Shown here: piece by piece, positions 49,713 to 62,600 of the stretch
Numbering within the stretch: position 1 is the first letter of the stretch
How the letters are laid out: every line of letters begins with the position of its first letter
Assembly: GCA_032622095.1 (NCBI GenBank)
Contig: CP136063.1
Coordinates: forward strand, 118,254,723 to 118,318,722
Reading direction: 5' to 3'
Length of the DNA: 64,000 nt
Source of the DNA: Siphonodentalium dalli
Taxonomy: Eukaryota > Mollusca > Scaphopoda > Gadilida > Siphonodentaliidae
The notes under the pieces: generated by a model
The model's input: only the letters and a program-made list of their open reading frames with translations
Database searches by the model: none
Told to the model about the DNA's origin: nothing
Translations under genes and position numbers: made by a program

Positions 49713-49808
49713 GCTTTTTGCCGGACGCCCTTTATGAGCTATGATTTTTTTTGTGTGAGAAACTTTACATACATGTATGATCTAGTTTACTCATAATTCC
49801 ATGTGCAG

Positions 49809-49976
49809 GCACAAAATGACGCGGAGGACTCCATTCTTCTGGCAGAGATGTTACATAAAAGCGGCCATTTGTCGGTCTTCCGGAAGCTCTGCTTCGCTGT
49901 CGGTGGAATTCCTTATCAGATGACACATACCATAATCAACTTCTTCATTAGTATTTTCCTGTTGGAAGTGGCTCAG
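49809..49976 (+). CDS. MFSD2A: MFSD2 exon (first readable)
   Basis: 56 codons from AQNDAEDSILLAEML to SIFLLEVAQ, phase 0 at both ends, acceptor CCATGTGCAG, donor GTGAGT. It covers the cytoplasmic lead, and the first membrane helix with the conserved GGxPYQ. Confidence 0.92.
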
Positions 49977-52900
49977 GTGAGTTATTTTCAAATTTAACTA
50001 GCTGTGACTGATGGTGTCTATATCACACACTGTACAACATCTACCCGCAACCGATTCTTCATGGTGTTGGAAGTCCTCTAAACGGAAGCAATACTTTGTT
50101 TTGTCCGTTAGTTTAAACATATGTATTTGTCTAATTTGTATAACACATGGTATATAACACATAAAGTTGGATTCGGACAATGGGATTAAAGGACAAGTGC
50201 TATCTCACTTATATGTAACCCCCTCCCCCATTGTCCACCATAGATAGAATATATCCAAATTACACATACGTTGCTGTTTATAATTTTGCAAACTCATCAC
50301 CCAATGTGTACACTCTATAATGTGTTCATATATGTTCTTATGTACACGATACCAGTAGACTGTGGATAACTAAATATAACCTTAAAGGGATACTGTACCC
50401 ACAATGTTGTTGTTGGTTGCGATAGTCTCAGAGTCGGAGAATAAGGTAACAAGGTTTCCATTATTTGAAAGTCTGTTGAGTACGAAGTAGTGTTATATAC
50501 GGATGGCAAATTTACCGGAATGCAAAATACAAATTGTCGTTGTCGAGTAATTTTTATACAGTTTTCAACCAAATGTATCAAATAAAAGTTATATTATATG
50601 CATACTAGTCCCATATACTCATTTAAGTTATTGTATCGTCACTGGTCAGTGAGTGGCTTGAGTTTTCTCCCCGTATCGTCATAATGTTTTAAACGATCGT
50701 GGTTTACTAATCCAGTATCCCTCAAGTAATTCGATTACGTCTTATACACGGAAATTCGTATTTTAATTTCCGCCATTTTATGGCTGGAGCCATAAATTAA
50801 ATTTATATCAAATTATTAAAGGTACTCAATCCGACCAGAGGGTCCCCATCTCAACAGATTCCAACAACAACAATCCGATCAGAGGGTCCTATATTACTAT
50901 TTCTTTGGCTTTGGGGGTAAAAAATATTTGATTCGAGTCGAGGAACCCATCAAACAAAGCTCAGAGTTATTAGATATTGATTTTTGAAATTTGTTATATT
51001 CTCGAGATGAGTACTAATAATTGCCTTCAACTTCGTAAATCTGCTCGAGATGTGTACACCAAAACACTATTCAAACAGACAAGGATGGATAACTCTAAAA
51101 TCAAGTGGTAATAATAACGCAATTTTGACTGTGATCTGGGCCAGAAAGTATTCCCGATAATGAAAAATAAAAGATTTCTAAAATCGATATCTAAAAAATC
51201 TGAACTTTGATGGGTGGCTTCCTCGACTCGAATCAAATATTTTTGACCCCCGAAGCCATTGAAATAGTAATTGAGAGGAGTTTTATCGGATTGAGTACCT
51301 TTAACTTTTAAATTATTAAATTTTAAGATAGCCTATTAACCTGTGCGTTTACAGAATACATCTTCGACTCAAATTACTTATGTTTCTATATATTATCGAT
51401 CTTAGATCGGTGTTTTTACCGGAAATTTATTGAAAATGGCGTACAGTGCCCCTTTAAGTGTACATGAGTTTTGAGGAAGCCCAGGTTTAGCTTTTTGTTA
51501 GCACACTGACATATAAAGCCGTCCCAAAATTGTTAGAAATTAAAGATACATGGTTTATCTCTTCTGCGTCACAATTACAACAACAACATAATTTTTATAA
51601 ATCCAAATTTCGAGACAACAAGGCTAATTTGTGAATAAATTAGAGATTAACTGAAGATTTTTGTATTTTTTTAGTCTATAAAGGCATAATATAGTTGTTT
51701 ATTTCGATCGTAAGATCGTGGTGGAATCTACATATTAAATGCGTGCGATATGCTGTGATTGAGGCTAATAATTAAAGATAGAGTTGTCCTTCTTGGTACG
51801 TTTTTTGTATGCTCTGAACGTTTTCGCACGGATTTCTGTTATAAAATTACCCCTAAAACTGTCCCGCTGATGTGATCAGAAATTCTAATTAAAATTTATT
51901 TATGACATAAACTTTTCCGAACAGGTGTCCTCGATTCATATATATTCTTTTATTCCGCGGAATCTATATCAAACCCTCTGGGAAGAGATAGACCATCTTT
52001 ATTTCTCAGCTTTATCAGATTGCTGGCTGTTGTTGCAGATTCGACCAATATACGTATCTGCGGTGATTTTGTCTGGGAAAGTATGGGATGGAATCACTGA
52101 TCCAGTATGTGGATATCTCGTCAACAGGACAAGAACTCGTTTCGGTCAATTCCGCCCATGGTAGGTCAAATCACACATAATCTAACTTACTAATCGCATA
52201 ACACTTGTGTAAATTCAAAGACGTATTAATCAAGTTGTAGTCCTGAAATTTACAAGATTATCGGCCGCTAAAGAATGTTACCACATTTACTGGCCTACCA
52301 ACAACATCGGTATCAGGGTGGGCAATTATATATACGTAGTTTGCGAATACTACGCATTCAAAATGGACGAGGCGAGCGCAAACGCGCACAAATATAAATG
52401 AGGAACTGACACAAAACATATCATTTTGACTGTTATTTTAAAACAAGCTGATAACTTAATTGTTCCGAAATAAGTTTTCGATAACATTCTGACCAAAGTT
52501 GCCAGTCGGATGGAATACACCATGCAGTCCATACATCTATAGGAGAATCCTTCGACTGACAAATTTGGTCAGAATTTTAGAGAAAACAACTGTGCGTATA
52601 TATACAAGCATATATGCTATACTCTAACTGGCAAAATACTATTTAATATGTCAGATTCTGATTTCTTACCCTTTTCCTCGTTTCTGGACAATTTTGCGAT
52701 CGCCTCTGCCCTTTTTTTAATGCGTGATGAGTATCAAGTCGAATTGTTCCCCATGCACCATGTGTTTATCAGCTTGAAAACTGGAGTATAAGGATAAACC
52801 CGTCACAGCTGTTGTCAGAAGCATTGTGTGACCACCGACGTTAAAGGGGCATAACTAAATCCGGCATTTTATGGGACCATCTCCTTTTATACTCAACATA

Positions 52901-55900
52901 AGATATGCAACAAATGAATGAATTTGAGTCATGGATTAGTGCAAAATACACCCACTGGCATGTACTCTACGACATGGACGTGGCTAGAGGGTCTCCGTTC
53001 GGGGGTGTCCACCCTGGGAAATTCCAACAGCCCCCATCCCCTTGAATCAGAATCACCAAACACAAGTTTTTGCATAATTTCATTTGCACCCCCCCCCCCC
53101 TTGCGCCTCAATACTCAGACCTTATATCATATATATTCATAAACCATGGTTCTATATTCCCTGTATAAGAACATTCAGATATTTAACCTGAAAAAATTGC
53201 ATAAATCCTAACATCTAGTGGTCTAATTCCAGACAAATGCACACGGCTACGGACAAGAGACCAGGACACACCGGGCTGATCATGGTTGTTTTGCCCGGTG
53301 TGAGAAAATTTTGAAAACTGTATATACAAGAAAATCGCAAAGCCTAGCATCTAGACTGGCCTCATCTGAAGCTTTCCTATATAGTGTTGGAAATTTCAAA
53401 CCTCATTCACTCCAATAAATTGTTTGAAAATCAAACAACAAGAACATTTTCAACCTATTGTTGGTGTGATATTTCCAACTAATAATTTGGAACGTATGAA
53501 ATTTCCAACTGTTGAAAATTTTGATAAAAGTTGGGGGGGGGGGGGGGGTGAGACACCCCTCAAACCCCCCATGTCGCCACGTCTCTGCTCTACGAACGAT
53601 ACAAACAACATGGTAATTAGGCCAATTTTACATTGATCCTGTCAGGCATGACATGCAAATTCTCAAATACAGAAAATTATTTATGGGTAGTTGCCTTTAT
53701 AAATGAAAATAATCATTACATTTCACGAACCAAGAATAATTAAGTCTCCTCTCATGATCTACATATATTATACTAGCCGATGAGCCCGACGTTGTCCGGG
53801 CCATTCAAAAACCAAATTTCAAGTCGATAGCTCCACCCGTTTCCGAGATCTGGTCTGCGCATGCGCAAAGCTTGCGTCGCACGGGCTCGGCGACCCGATA
53901 AAAAAATCGTATCCTGGGCAAGATACATTCACATAGCAAATTTCAAGTCGATAGCTCCACCCGTTTCCGATATCTCGTCTGCGCATGCGCTGCACGGGCG
54001 TCGCACGGGCTCGCCAATACGACAAGGACGACCGCCTGGCCAAACTACACACACGTACCAAGTTTCGTCCCGATCGGTCGAGAATCGTAGATTTGTATAA
54101 ATGACATACATACAGACAGACAAACAGAGGTCTTCAAAATATATAGGAGACTAGCCGATGAGCCCGACGTTGTCCAGGCTATTCAAAAACCGACGAAATT
54201 TGTATCCGGGGCAAGATACATTGACATAGCAAATTTCAAGTCGATAGCTCCACCCGTTTCCGAGATCTGGTCTGCGCATGCGCGAAGCTGGCGTCGCACG
54301 GGCTCGGCGACCCGATAAAATTCTTATCCGGGGCAAGATACATTCACATACCAAATTTCAAGTCGATAGCTCCACCCGTTTCCGAGATCTCGTCTGCGCA
54401 TGCGCGAAGCTGACGTCACACGGGCTCGGTGACCCGATAAAATTCTTATCCGGGGCAAGATACATTCACATACCAAATTTCAAGTCGATAGCTCCACCCG
54501 TTTCCGAGATCTCGTCTGCGCATGCGCGAAGCTGACGTCGCACGGGCTCGGTGACCCGATAAAATTCGTATCCGGGGCAAGATACATTCACATACCAAAT
54601 TTCAAGTCGATAGCTCCACCCGTTTCCGAGATCTCGTCTGCGCATGCGCGAAGCTGACGTCGCACGGGCTCGGTGACCCGATAAAATTCGTATACGGGGC
54701 AAGATACATTCACATAGCAAATTTCAAGTCGATAGCTCCACCCGTTTCCGAGATCTCGTCTGCGCATGCGCGAAGCGGGCGCCGCACGGGCTCGCCAATA
54801 CGACAACGTTCACCGCCTGGTCAAACTACACTCACGTACCAAGTTTCGTCCCGATCGGTCGAGAATCGTAGATTTGTATTAATGACAGACAGACAGACAG
54901 ACAAACAAACAAACAGAGGTCTTCAAAATATATATGAGACTAGCAGGTTAGCCCGCCACTGGCGGCATTCGTCCCATGGCTTTGTTCGAAAAAGCAATTG
55001 CAACAGGTTCCGAGACACTTGTGCTGCATTTGCAGCAAATATCGGCAATAGTCAGAAACATGACAATTTTAATTTAATTTTTTGTTTTTCAATGAGTTAA
55101 TTATTTTGTTTTTCAATGAGTTAATTGTGCTTTTTTAATTTTTTAATTGCATTTTTTGTTTTTAAATTTTACCCGATTTTTTTTGGTTTTTCAAGGAGTT
55201 AATTGTGCCTTTTTAATTTTGTTTTTCAATTTTACCCGATTTTTTTTTGTTTTTCAATGAACCCGTCCATGACACTTCCCGTATTTAGCAAGTTTGAGCT
55301 CAATCGGTTCGAGTCTATAAAGGACACACACATATATATGACACTTCCCGTAGGTAGCAAGTTTGAGCTCAATCGGCATTGCCTGGAATTTCCCAGTAAA
55401 TATTTAGCAAGTTTGAGCTCAATCGGTTCGAGTCTATAAAGGACACACTCATATATATTTGCCGACATTGCCGTGGGGATGCCCGTTCCTACATGCGTTT
55501 TCGATTCTATGAAGTACCCACATATATACACACATATTAATAGTAGATTGGCAGATTCCAGTAGCTTTATAACGGTATATCTGGGGAGAAATCTGATGCT
55601 ATATTCGTGATTATCTGGGATGATTTCGGTATATACCGTAAAAACAAAGCGCGCCATCCGTGCTCGCAGGGTATAAATTTCGAGCGATAACGTTTGCGTT
55701 CCCGTATAACTCTGCAGATGCGAATAACGTTGAATGGGAAACAGACGCTCTTTATAGAGATGCGTCAAAAACAAACGCTCATTAAATAATCACTTGATTA
55801 ACCCCCGCCGTGCCTTTGCGGTGATTTGAGATTGGAGAACGGGTGCTCTGAGCTTCTCTAAACCGCGACCACGGTCGTGTCGGTGGGATTTGACACTTAC

Positions 55901-56641
55901 ATAGGAAGTTTGAGCTCAATCTTTACACGCGTTTTGGATTCTATGAAGTACACACACACACATATACGAAGTCTCAAAATATATAGTATAGACTAGCAGG
56001 TTAGCCCGCCACTGGCGGCATTCGTACGCTGCATTTGCAGCAAATTTCGCCAATAGTCAGAAACATGACAATTTTAATTGAATTTTTTGTTTTTCAATGA
56101 GTTAATTATTTTGTTTTTCAATGAGTTAATTGTGCTTTTTTAATTTTTTAATTGAATTTTTTGTTTTTAAATTTTACCCGATTTCTTTTGGTTTTTCAAG
56201 GAGTTAATTTTACCCGATTTTTTTTTGTTTTTCAATGAACCCGTCCACGACACTTCCCGTATTTAGCAAGTTTGAGCTCAATCGGTTCGAGTCTATAAAG
56301 GACACACACATATATATGACACTTCCCGTAGGTAGCAAGTTTGAGCTCAATCGGCATTCCCTGGAATTTCCCAGTCAATATTTAGCAAGTTTGAGCTCAA
56401 TCGGTTCGAGTCTATAAAGGACACACTCATATATATGACACTTCCCGTAGGTAGCAAGTTTGAGCTCAATCGGCATTCCCTGGAATTTCCCAGTCACCAA
56501 CGCGGCGTAATTTTGGTACATATATAGAGACCAATTGTCCATCGGCTGTCATGTGTAGTAAAGATGTCTTATAAGCCGACATTGCCGTGGGGATGCCCGT
56601 TCCTACACGCGTTTTCGATTCTATGAAGTGCCCACATATAT

Positions 56642-56697
<56 letters not shown>

Positions 56698-59600
56698 GGA
56701 AGTCTCAAATTATATAGTAGATTGGCAGATTCCAGTAGCTTTATAACGGTATATCTGGGGAGAAATCTGATGCTATTTTCGTGATTATCTGGGATGATTT
56801 CGGTATATACTGTAAAAACAAAGCGCGCCATCCGTGCTCGCAGGGAATAAATTTCGAGCGATAACGTTTGCGTAAATACGAAATTGTGAGTGTTGGTTTG
56901 TAACCGGGATTTATGAGAAACATTATGCCTATAACTACCCCCCCTAAGCCCTGACCTAAGTGTCATACATACTATAACAATGATGTTGTAAGAGCTCCAA
57001 TAAATCTCGTCGCATAGGCAAGCACTCAATGTTCCCGTCTGCAGATGCCAATAACGTTGAATGGGAAACAGACGCTCTGTATAGAGATGCGTCAAAAACA
57101 AACGCTCATTAAATAATCACTTGATTAACCCACGCCGTGCCTTTGCGGTGATTTGAGATTGGAGAACGGGTGCTCTGAGCTTCTCTAAACCGCGACCACG
57201 GTCGTGTCGGTGGGATTTGACACTTACATAGGAAGTTTGAGCTCAATATGTACACGCGTTTTGGATTCTATGAAGTACACACATATATACGAAGTCTCAA
57301 AATATATAGTACTAGCAGGTTAGCCCGCCACCGGCGGCTTGTCCGAAACATGACATTTGTATATATATATTTTTTAATTTGTACCCGGTAGCTCCACCAG
57401 TTTCCGAGATCTGGTCTGCGCATGAAAATTTGTACCCGGCGCAAGATACATTCACATGCCAAATTTCAAGTCGATAGCTCCACCCGTTTCCGAGATCTCG
57501 TCTGCGCATGCGCTGCACGGGTGTCGCACGGGCTCGGCGACCCGATAAAATTTGTACCCGGCGCAAGATACATTCACATAGCAAATTTCAAGTCGATAGC
57601 TCCACCCGTTTCCGAGATCTCGTCTGCGCATGCGCTGCACGGGCGTCGCACGGGCTCGGCGACCCGATAATATTTGTACCCGGCGCAAGATACATTCACA
57701 TAGCAAATTTCAAGTCGATAGCTCCACCCGTTTCTGAGATCTCGTCTGCGCATGCGCTGCACGGGCGTCGCACGGGCTCGCCAATACGACAACGACCACC
57801 GCCTGGTCAAACTACACACACGTACCAAGTTTCGTCCCGATCGGTCGAGAATCGTATATTTGTATGAAGTACAACACACACACAAACATAAATATATAAG
57901 AGAGATATGTAAATTAGATAGATTGTATCAAAATATATAGGAGAGATATGTAAATGAACTACACACCATTACTGGTGTTTGTCAAAGTTTAGTGGGGTAT
58001 ATCAATACTCATTCACGATCATATCATTGAGGTCCGGAGGGTGTGGGCTATCTCTCGAATACAAGGAGTTCTCAAAATATATAGAAGAGAAGATAGACTA
58101 GCCGATGAGCCCGACGTTGTCCGGGCTATTCATCCGGGCTATTCAAAAACCAAATTTCAAGTCGATAGCTCTACCCGCTTCCGAGATCTGGTCTGCGCAT
58201 GCGCGAAGCTGGCGTCGCACGGGCTCGGCGACCCGATAAAATTCGTATCCGGGGCAAGATACATTCACATTCCAAATTTCAAGTCGATAGCTCCACCCGT
58301 TTCCGATATCTCGTCTGCGCATGCGCTGCACGGGCGTCGCACGGGCCGCCAATACGACAACGACGACCACCTGGTCAAACTACACACACGTACCAAGTTT
58401 CGTCCCGATCGGTCGAGGTGTTGGTATCTGATGCAAAAGACGAAATTGTGAGTGTTGGTTTGTAACCGGGATTTCTGAGAAGCATTATGCCTATATCCAC
58501 ACTAACTACCCCCTAAGCCCTGACCTAAGTGTCATACATACTATAACAATGATGTTGTAAGAGTACTATGGTATCCAATAAATCTCCCCGCATAGGAAAC
58601 CACTCAAAAGTATTGTTCCCGTATATCTCTCTGCATATGCTAATAACGTTGAATGGTAAACAAACGCTCTTTATAGCGATGCGTCAAAAACAATCGCTCA
58701 TTAAATTATCACTTGATTAACCACCGCAGTGCCGTTTTTGTGACTGAGAGTGGAGAATGGGTGCTCTGGGCTTCTCCAAAATGCGACGTCGACGATTCCC
58801 GTGTGATTTTACCTTTGGATAGGAAGTTTGGTCTCGATCGGTCAGCCCGTTTTCGATTCTATAAAGGACATACAGACAGACAGACAGAGGTCTTCAAAAT
58901 ATATATGAGATGATATCATGGATATATGAACCAAACTTTTGAATACAAAATATATTTTACAGCTGTTCTTGGTACCTGAAAACAGTGAAATATTTGTCAT
59001 GCCATAAAAGTAAATGCATGAGTTATAATATCCAATGGGTTGATGTTTCTTAAATATTGTGTCACAATAATCACTTGTACCAACTTTCACAAAGAAAAAA
59101 CATTTTGAAACACCAAGACATTTTGGCAAAACATGCGTCTGACACTTTGATTGGTATTGTACACTAAATTCGGCCATTTATGGGACCATCTCCTATACTC
59201 AAAAGAATATAATTATGCAACTAATGAATGAATTTCATCCATGGATTAGTGCAAAAATACACTCATGTCCTCTGTGATCGATGCAAAGAACATGGTAATT
59301 ATAATGAAAATGAATTTATGACTGCAGCCATTTATTGATTTTCATTGTAATTAGCATTTTTTTCCCTTCATATCCCCCCCCTCCCCGTGCCATACATAGA
59401 TCCTATACTCTGTAAAATATTACCATAGTTTGAGCGAGTTTCAGCTGTGTTATGTGTTTGCACAGAAATGAAGTAAACGCTCTTTATTCAAACCATATAA
59501 CGAATAGACTATCACCGAACGCTCTTTATCGTTTCCAAACTACCTCCGGGTTTAGAATTAGATACAGACCGAAATCCCAACCGGGGTCAATACTATGAAC

Positions 59601-62600
59601 AATTTTATACCTGAACATACAAATAGTATTTATTAATTTGTAATTACAAATTACAAATTTGTGTTAACTATCACAGTGGTTTCATAGTACAGGGAAAATT
59701 TAGCCGTATTATTGTAATACCTTGGACTGGGCGAGGGGTGAAACCCCTAAAACGTAGAAAAAACTAACTCACCACTCTGCTCCCATTCACCCGTTGTCAT
59801 GAATACCAGTTCAAATTAGACGGACATGTATATAGAGCTAAAATAACTGACAACAATTTCTATGGGAAAGTTACAATGCGTGCTATTATTTTGTGATTAG
59901 TGATATCGCCGGTACTATGAAACGATGAGCTAACAAAATCTCGCAAATTTCACAAAGATCTACTGTTGATTATTGTAGATTGCTTACTGGCAAACAGTTA
60001 CCTGTGAGTGATTCACAATATATTCAATCACGCAAGCCAAAGTTACAAAAGAATTAACCAATCATAAGTTGAGAGGTGATCGCTTATCAGAGCTATCCAA
60101 TCGGTACACGGATTGCTAAGTTGATGACCACTTGTCTGCGCAAAGTTAACTAATAAACTGTTCGTTTGTAGAGTGTGTATGTAAGTTCAAGTCAGTGTAA
60201 TATCGAGTACTACAACCAAATTTGGTATCATTGTTTTCACAAATTACAACCATTCAGTTTGTGAAAACAAAATATTATTTTGATGGTATAACATTATATA
60301 TATTGTGCCCAACCTATGATTTCAAACTGATCCGTTACTCTTATCATAACACATCGAGGCAGGAACGTGGCTCCATTTTATCAGGGGGTGCCCATCACAG
60401 TATCGAAGCAGGGACGTGCTAAGGCTCTCGGTTATAGGAGGGTGGTCATTTTATAATTTCAAACTGCTCCGATATCTTATAATATATCGAGATAGATACG
60501 TGGCTATATATATGGGCTCCATTTGGTGATGGGGTGTTCATCCTATAATTTCAATATGCACCCTTTGAATTAAAAAAATGCCTATAAATTCTACATAGCG
60601 ATGGAATCGTATATCAAGAGGCGAGTATTTTAATTTTTCTACGCTGATAACAAAAGTTAGTCAATATGACTAACATATGTTAGTCAAACGTTTTCCCCCA
60701 TGATGACTAACTTAGTTCAGCCAACATGACTGAGGCATAACATTAGTCAAAATTACTAGGGTGACGTTGTGACTCATAAGATTTAGCGACGACGCGCCCC
60801 TTCCTATTCTGAACAGCTGTAATGTACCAGGCATCGTGTTCACAAGACCACTATCGCCACGTCCCTGTTTATGAGATTTCCATTGATAAAACATTTTTAT
60901 AGGGGGGGGGCGCTACATCCCTGCGAATCAGATGGCTATATGGTCCGGTTTAAGGGTGTGGAAATCGATTTATGTTTACCCCATATAGACCTTCTAGACA
61001 AGTTCCTTAACGTTGTAACTTTCAATAAATTGGGTAATTTTAGTAGTTACAAGGAACACATACTGCTACCTCACATCCAAGCTGACACCCCTAAGGTTTG
61101 ACAATTTCTAAATATAGGCCATTACAATCCAAACTTTTGACCAAAGGAGGTAAATATGCAAATGTTGGACTAAAACAAACACATACCCTCTAATAAATTG
61201 TTGGAAAAACAAAATAAGAGAACAAGTTCAACGTATTGTTGTTGTAAAATGTCCAATTCATGTTGTTTTATGTATCAGATTTCCAACTGTTGAACGTGTT
61301 GATAAAATGTTTGGGGCGAGAAACATAACCCAACCCCCTTGTCACGACGTCCCTGTGGGTGGTACCCGTACCCGCAAACGCGTACCGGTTTAAAGTAGCA
61401 AACTCGCAAATAATCTGTTATTCCATTAGCTTGCTCATTTTTCCAGGATATTATTCGCAGCTCCGTTTGCCTGTGTGGCATATTTTTTCCTCTTCTTCGT
61501 TCCTGATGGGTTCAATGCGGAAATGAAACTGGTGTGGTACTTGGGCACGTACTGTTCTTTCCAGGCTCTTTTAACGGTTAGTATTAATTCTGCTAACTTG
61601 CTAAGACATATTCCATGCATGCAAGCAAGTTAATTTTCACCAGAAAACACAGGCAACAGATTGTGTTGTTGACTTTGATATCCAGATGATGGGAGATATT
61701 GGACTCCTGTGCTTCATTGCTCTATATCAACAGTTGCAAACCAAATACCAACATGACTTAATCCACCAAACACTTCCATGTGCATCTTTCAATATCTGCG
61801 TCAGTGTATTTTTTTATTGAGAATATACTATGTCTATATTGTTGCGTTATTATATAGTATATATTATGTATGTTATAATGGACAGAAATAGTAACATAAA
61901 ACAGGAACACAACTGTATACATGGGTATATTGACATGCATAAACAGCAAACATCACGATTTGACCCGTCCAAAACACTGCCCGGACAAAAGTACCCGACA
62001 AAAGTACCCGTCGAAATCCGTCCGGTTTTACCCGATTTGACCTCGAATTGATAATTGTGAAGATCAAGGTCAGGTCGGGGTCACGATTTGACCCGTCCAA
62101 AACACTCAGTGGACAAAAGTAACCCTATGTATCAAATTTCGTGGAAATCCCATCAAAATTTGCGATTTGACCTTGAATTGACCCGATTTCAAGGTCAATG
62201 TCACGTTGCACGGGCAAATGAATAGGCTTATGAGACTCCGCATACGAAAGTATCCCTAGACACTAATTTTCATCGAAATCCCCGTGATATTCGGGCGTTT
62301 GACCTTGAAATGACCAGATTTCAAGGTCAAAGTCACGTCGCACGGGCAAATTAATAGGCATGTGCCACTCCCCGGCCGAAAGTACCCCCACATACCAAGT
62401 TTCATCGAAATCCCGTGACATTCGGGCGTTTGACCTTGACATGACCCGATTTCAAGGTCAATGTCACGTCGCACGGGCAAATTAATAGGCCTATGCCAAT
62501 CCCCGGCCGAAAGTAGCCCCACATACCAAGTTTCATCGAAATCCCGTGATATTCGGGCGTTTGACATTGAAATGACCCGATTTCAAGGTCAAGGTCACGT

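Noticed and set aside
53774-53815. Hammerhead-ribozyme-like start: CCGATGAG followed by a GCCCG/CGGGC stem in the ACTAGC repeats
   Set aside because: The GAAA box that must follow stem II is absent (TATTC instead), and the first box is CCGATGAG, not CTGATGAG. The fold looks like a relic or a chance match.
53810-54790. Regularly spaced repeats resembling a CRISPR array
   Set aside because: Whole 122-bp units repeat without unique spacers, in an animal genome.
53819-58465. Open frames of the type ARARRPDKI...STRFRDLVCACA
   Set aside because: Open frames through the 122-bp satellite; the period is not a multiple of 3, frames change between units, and both strands are open.
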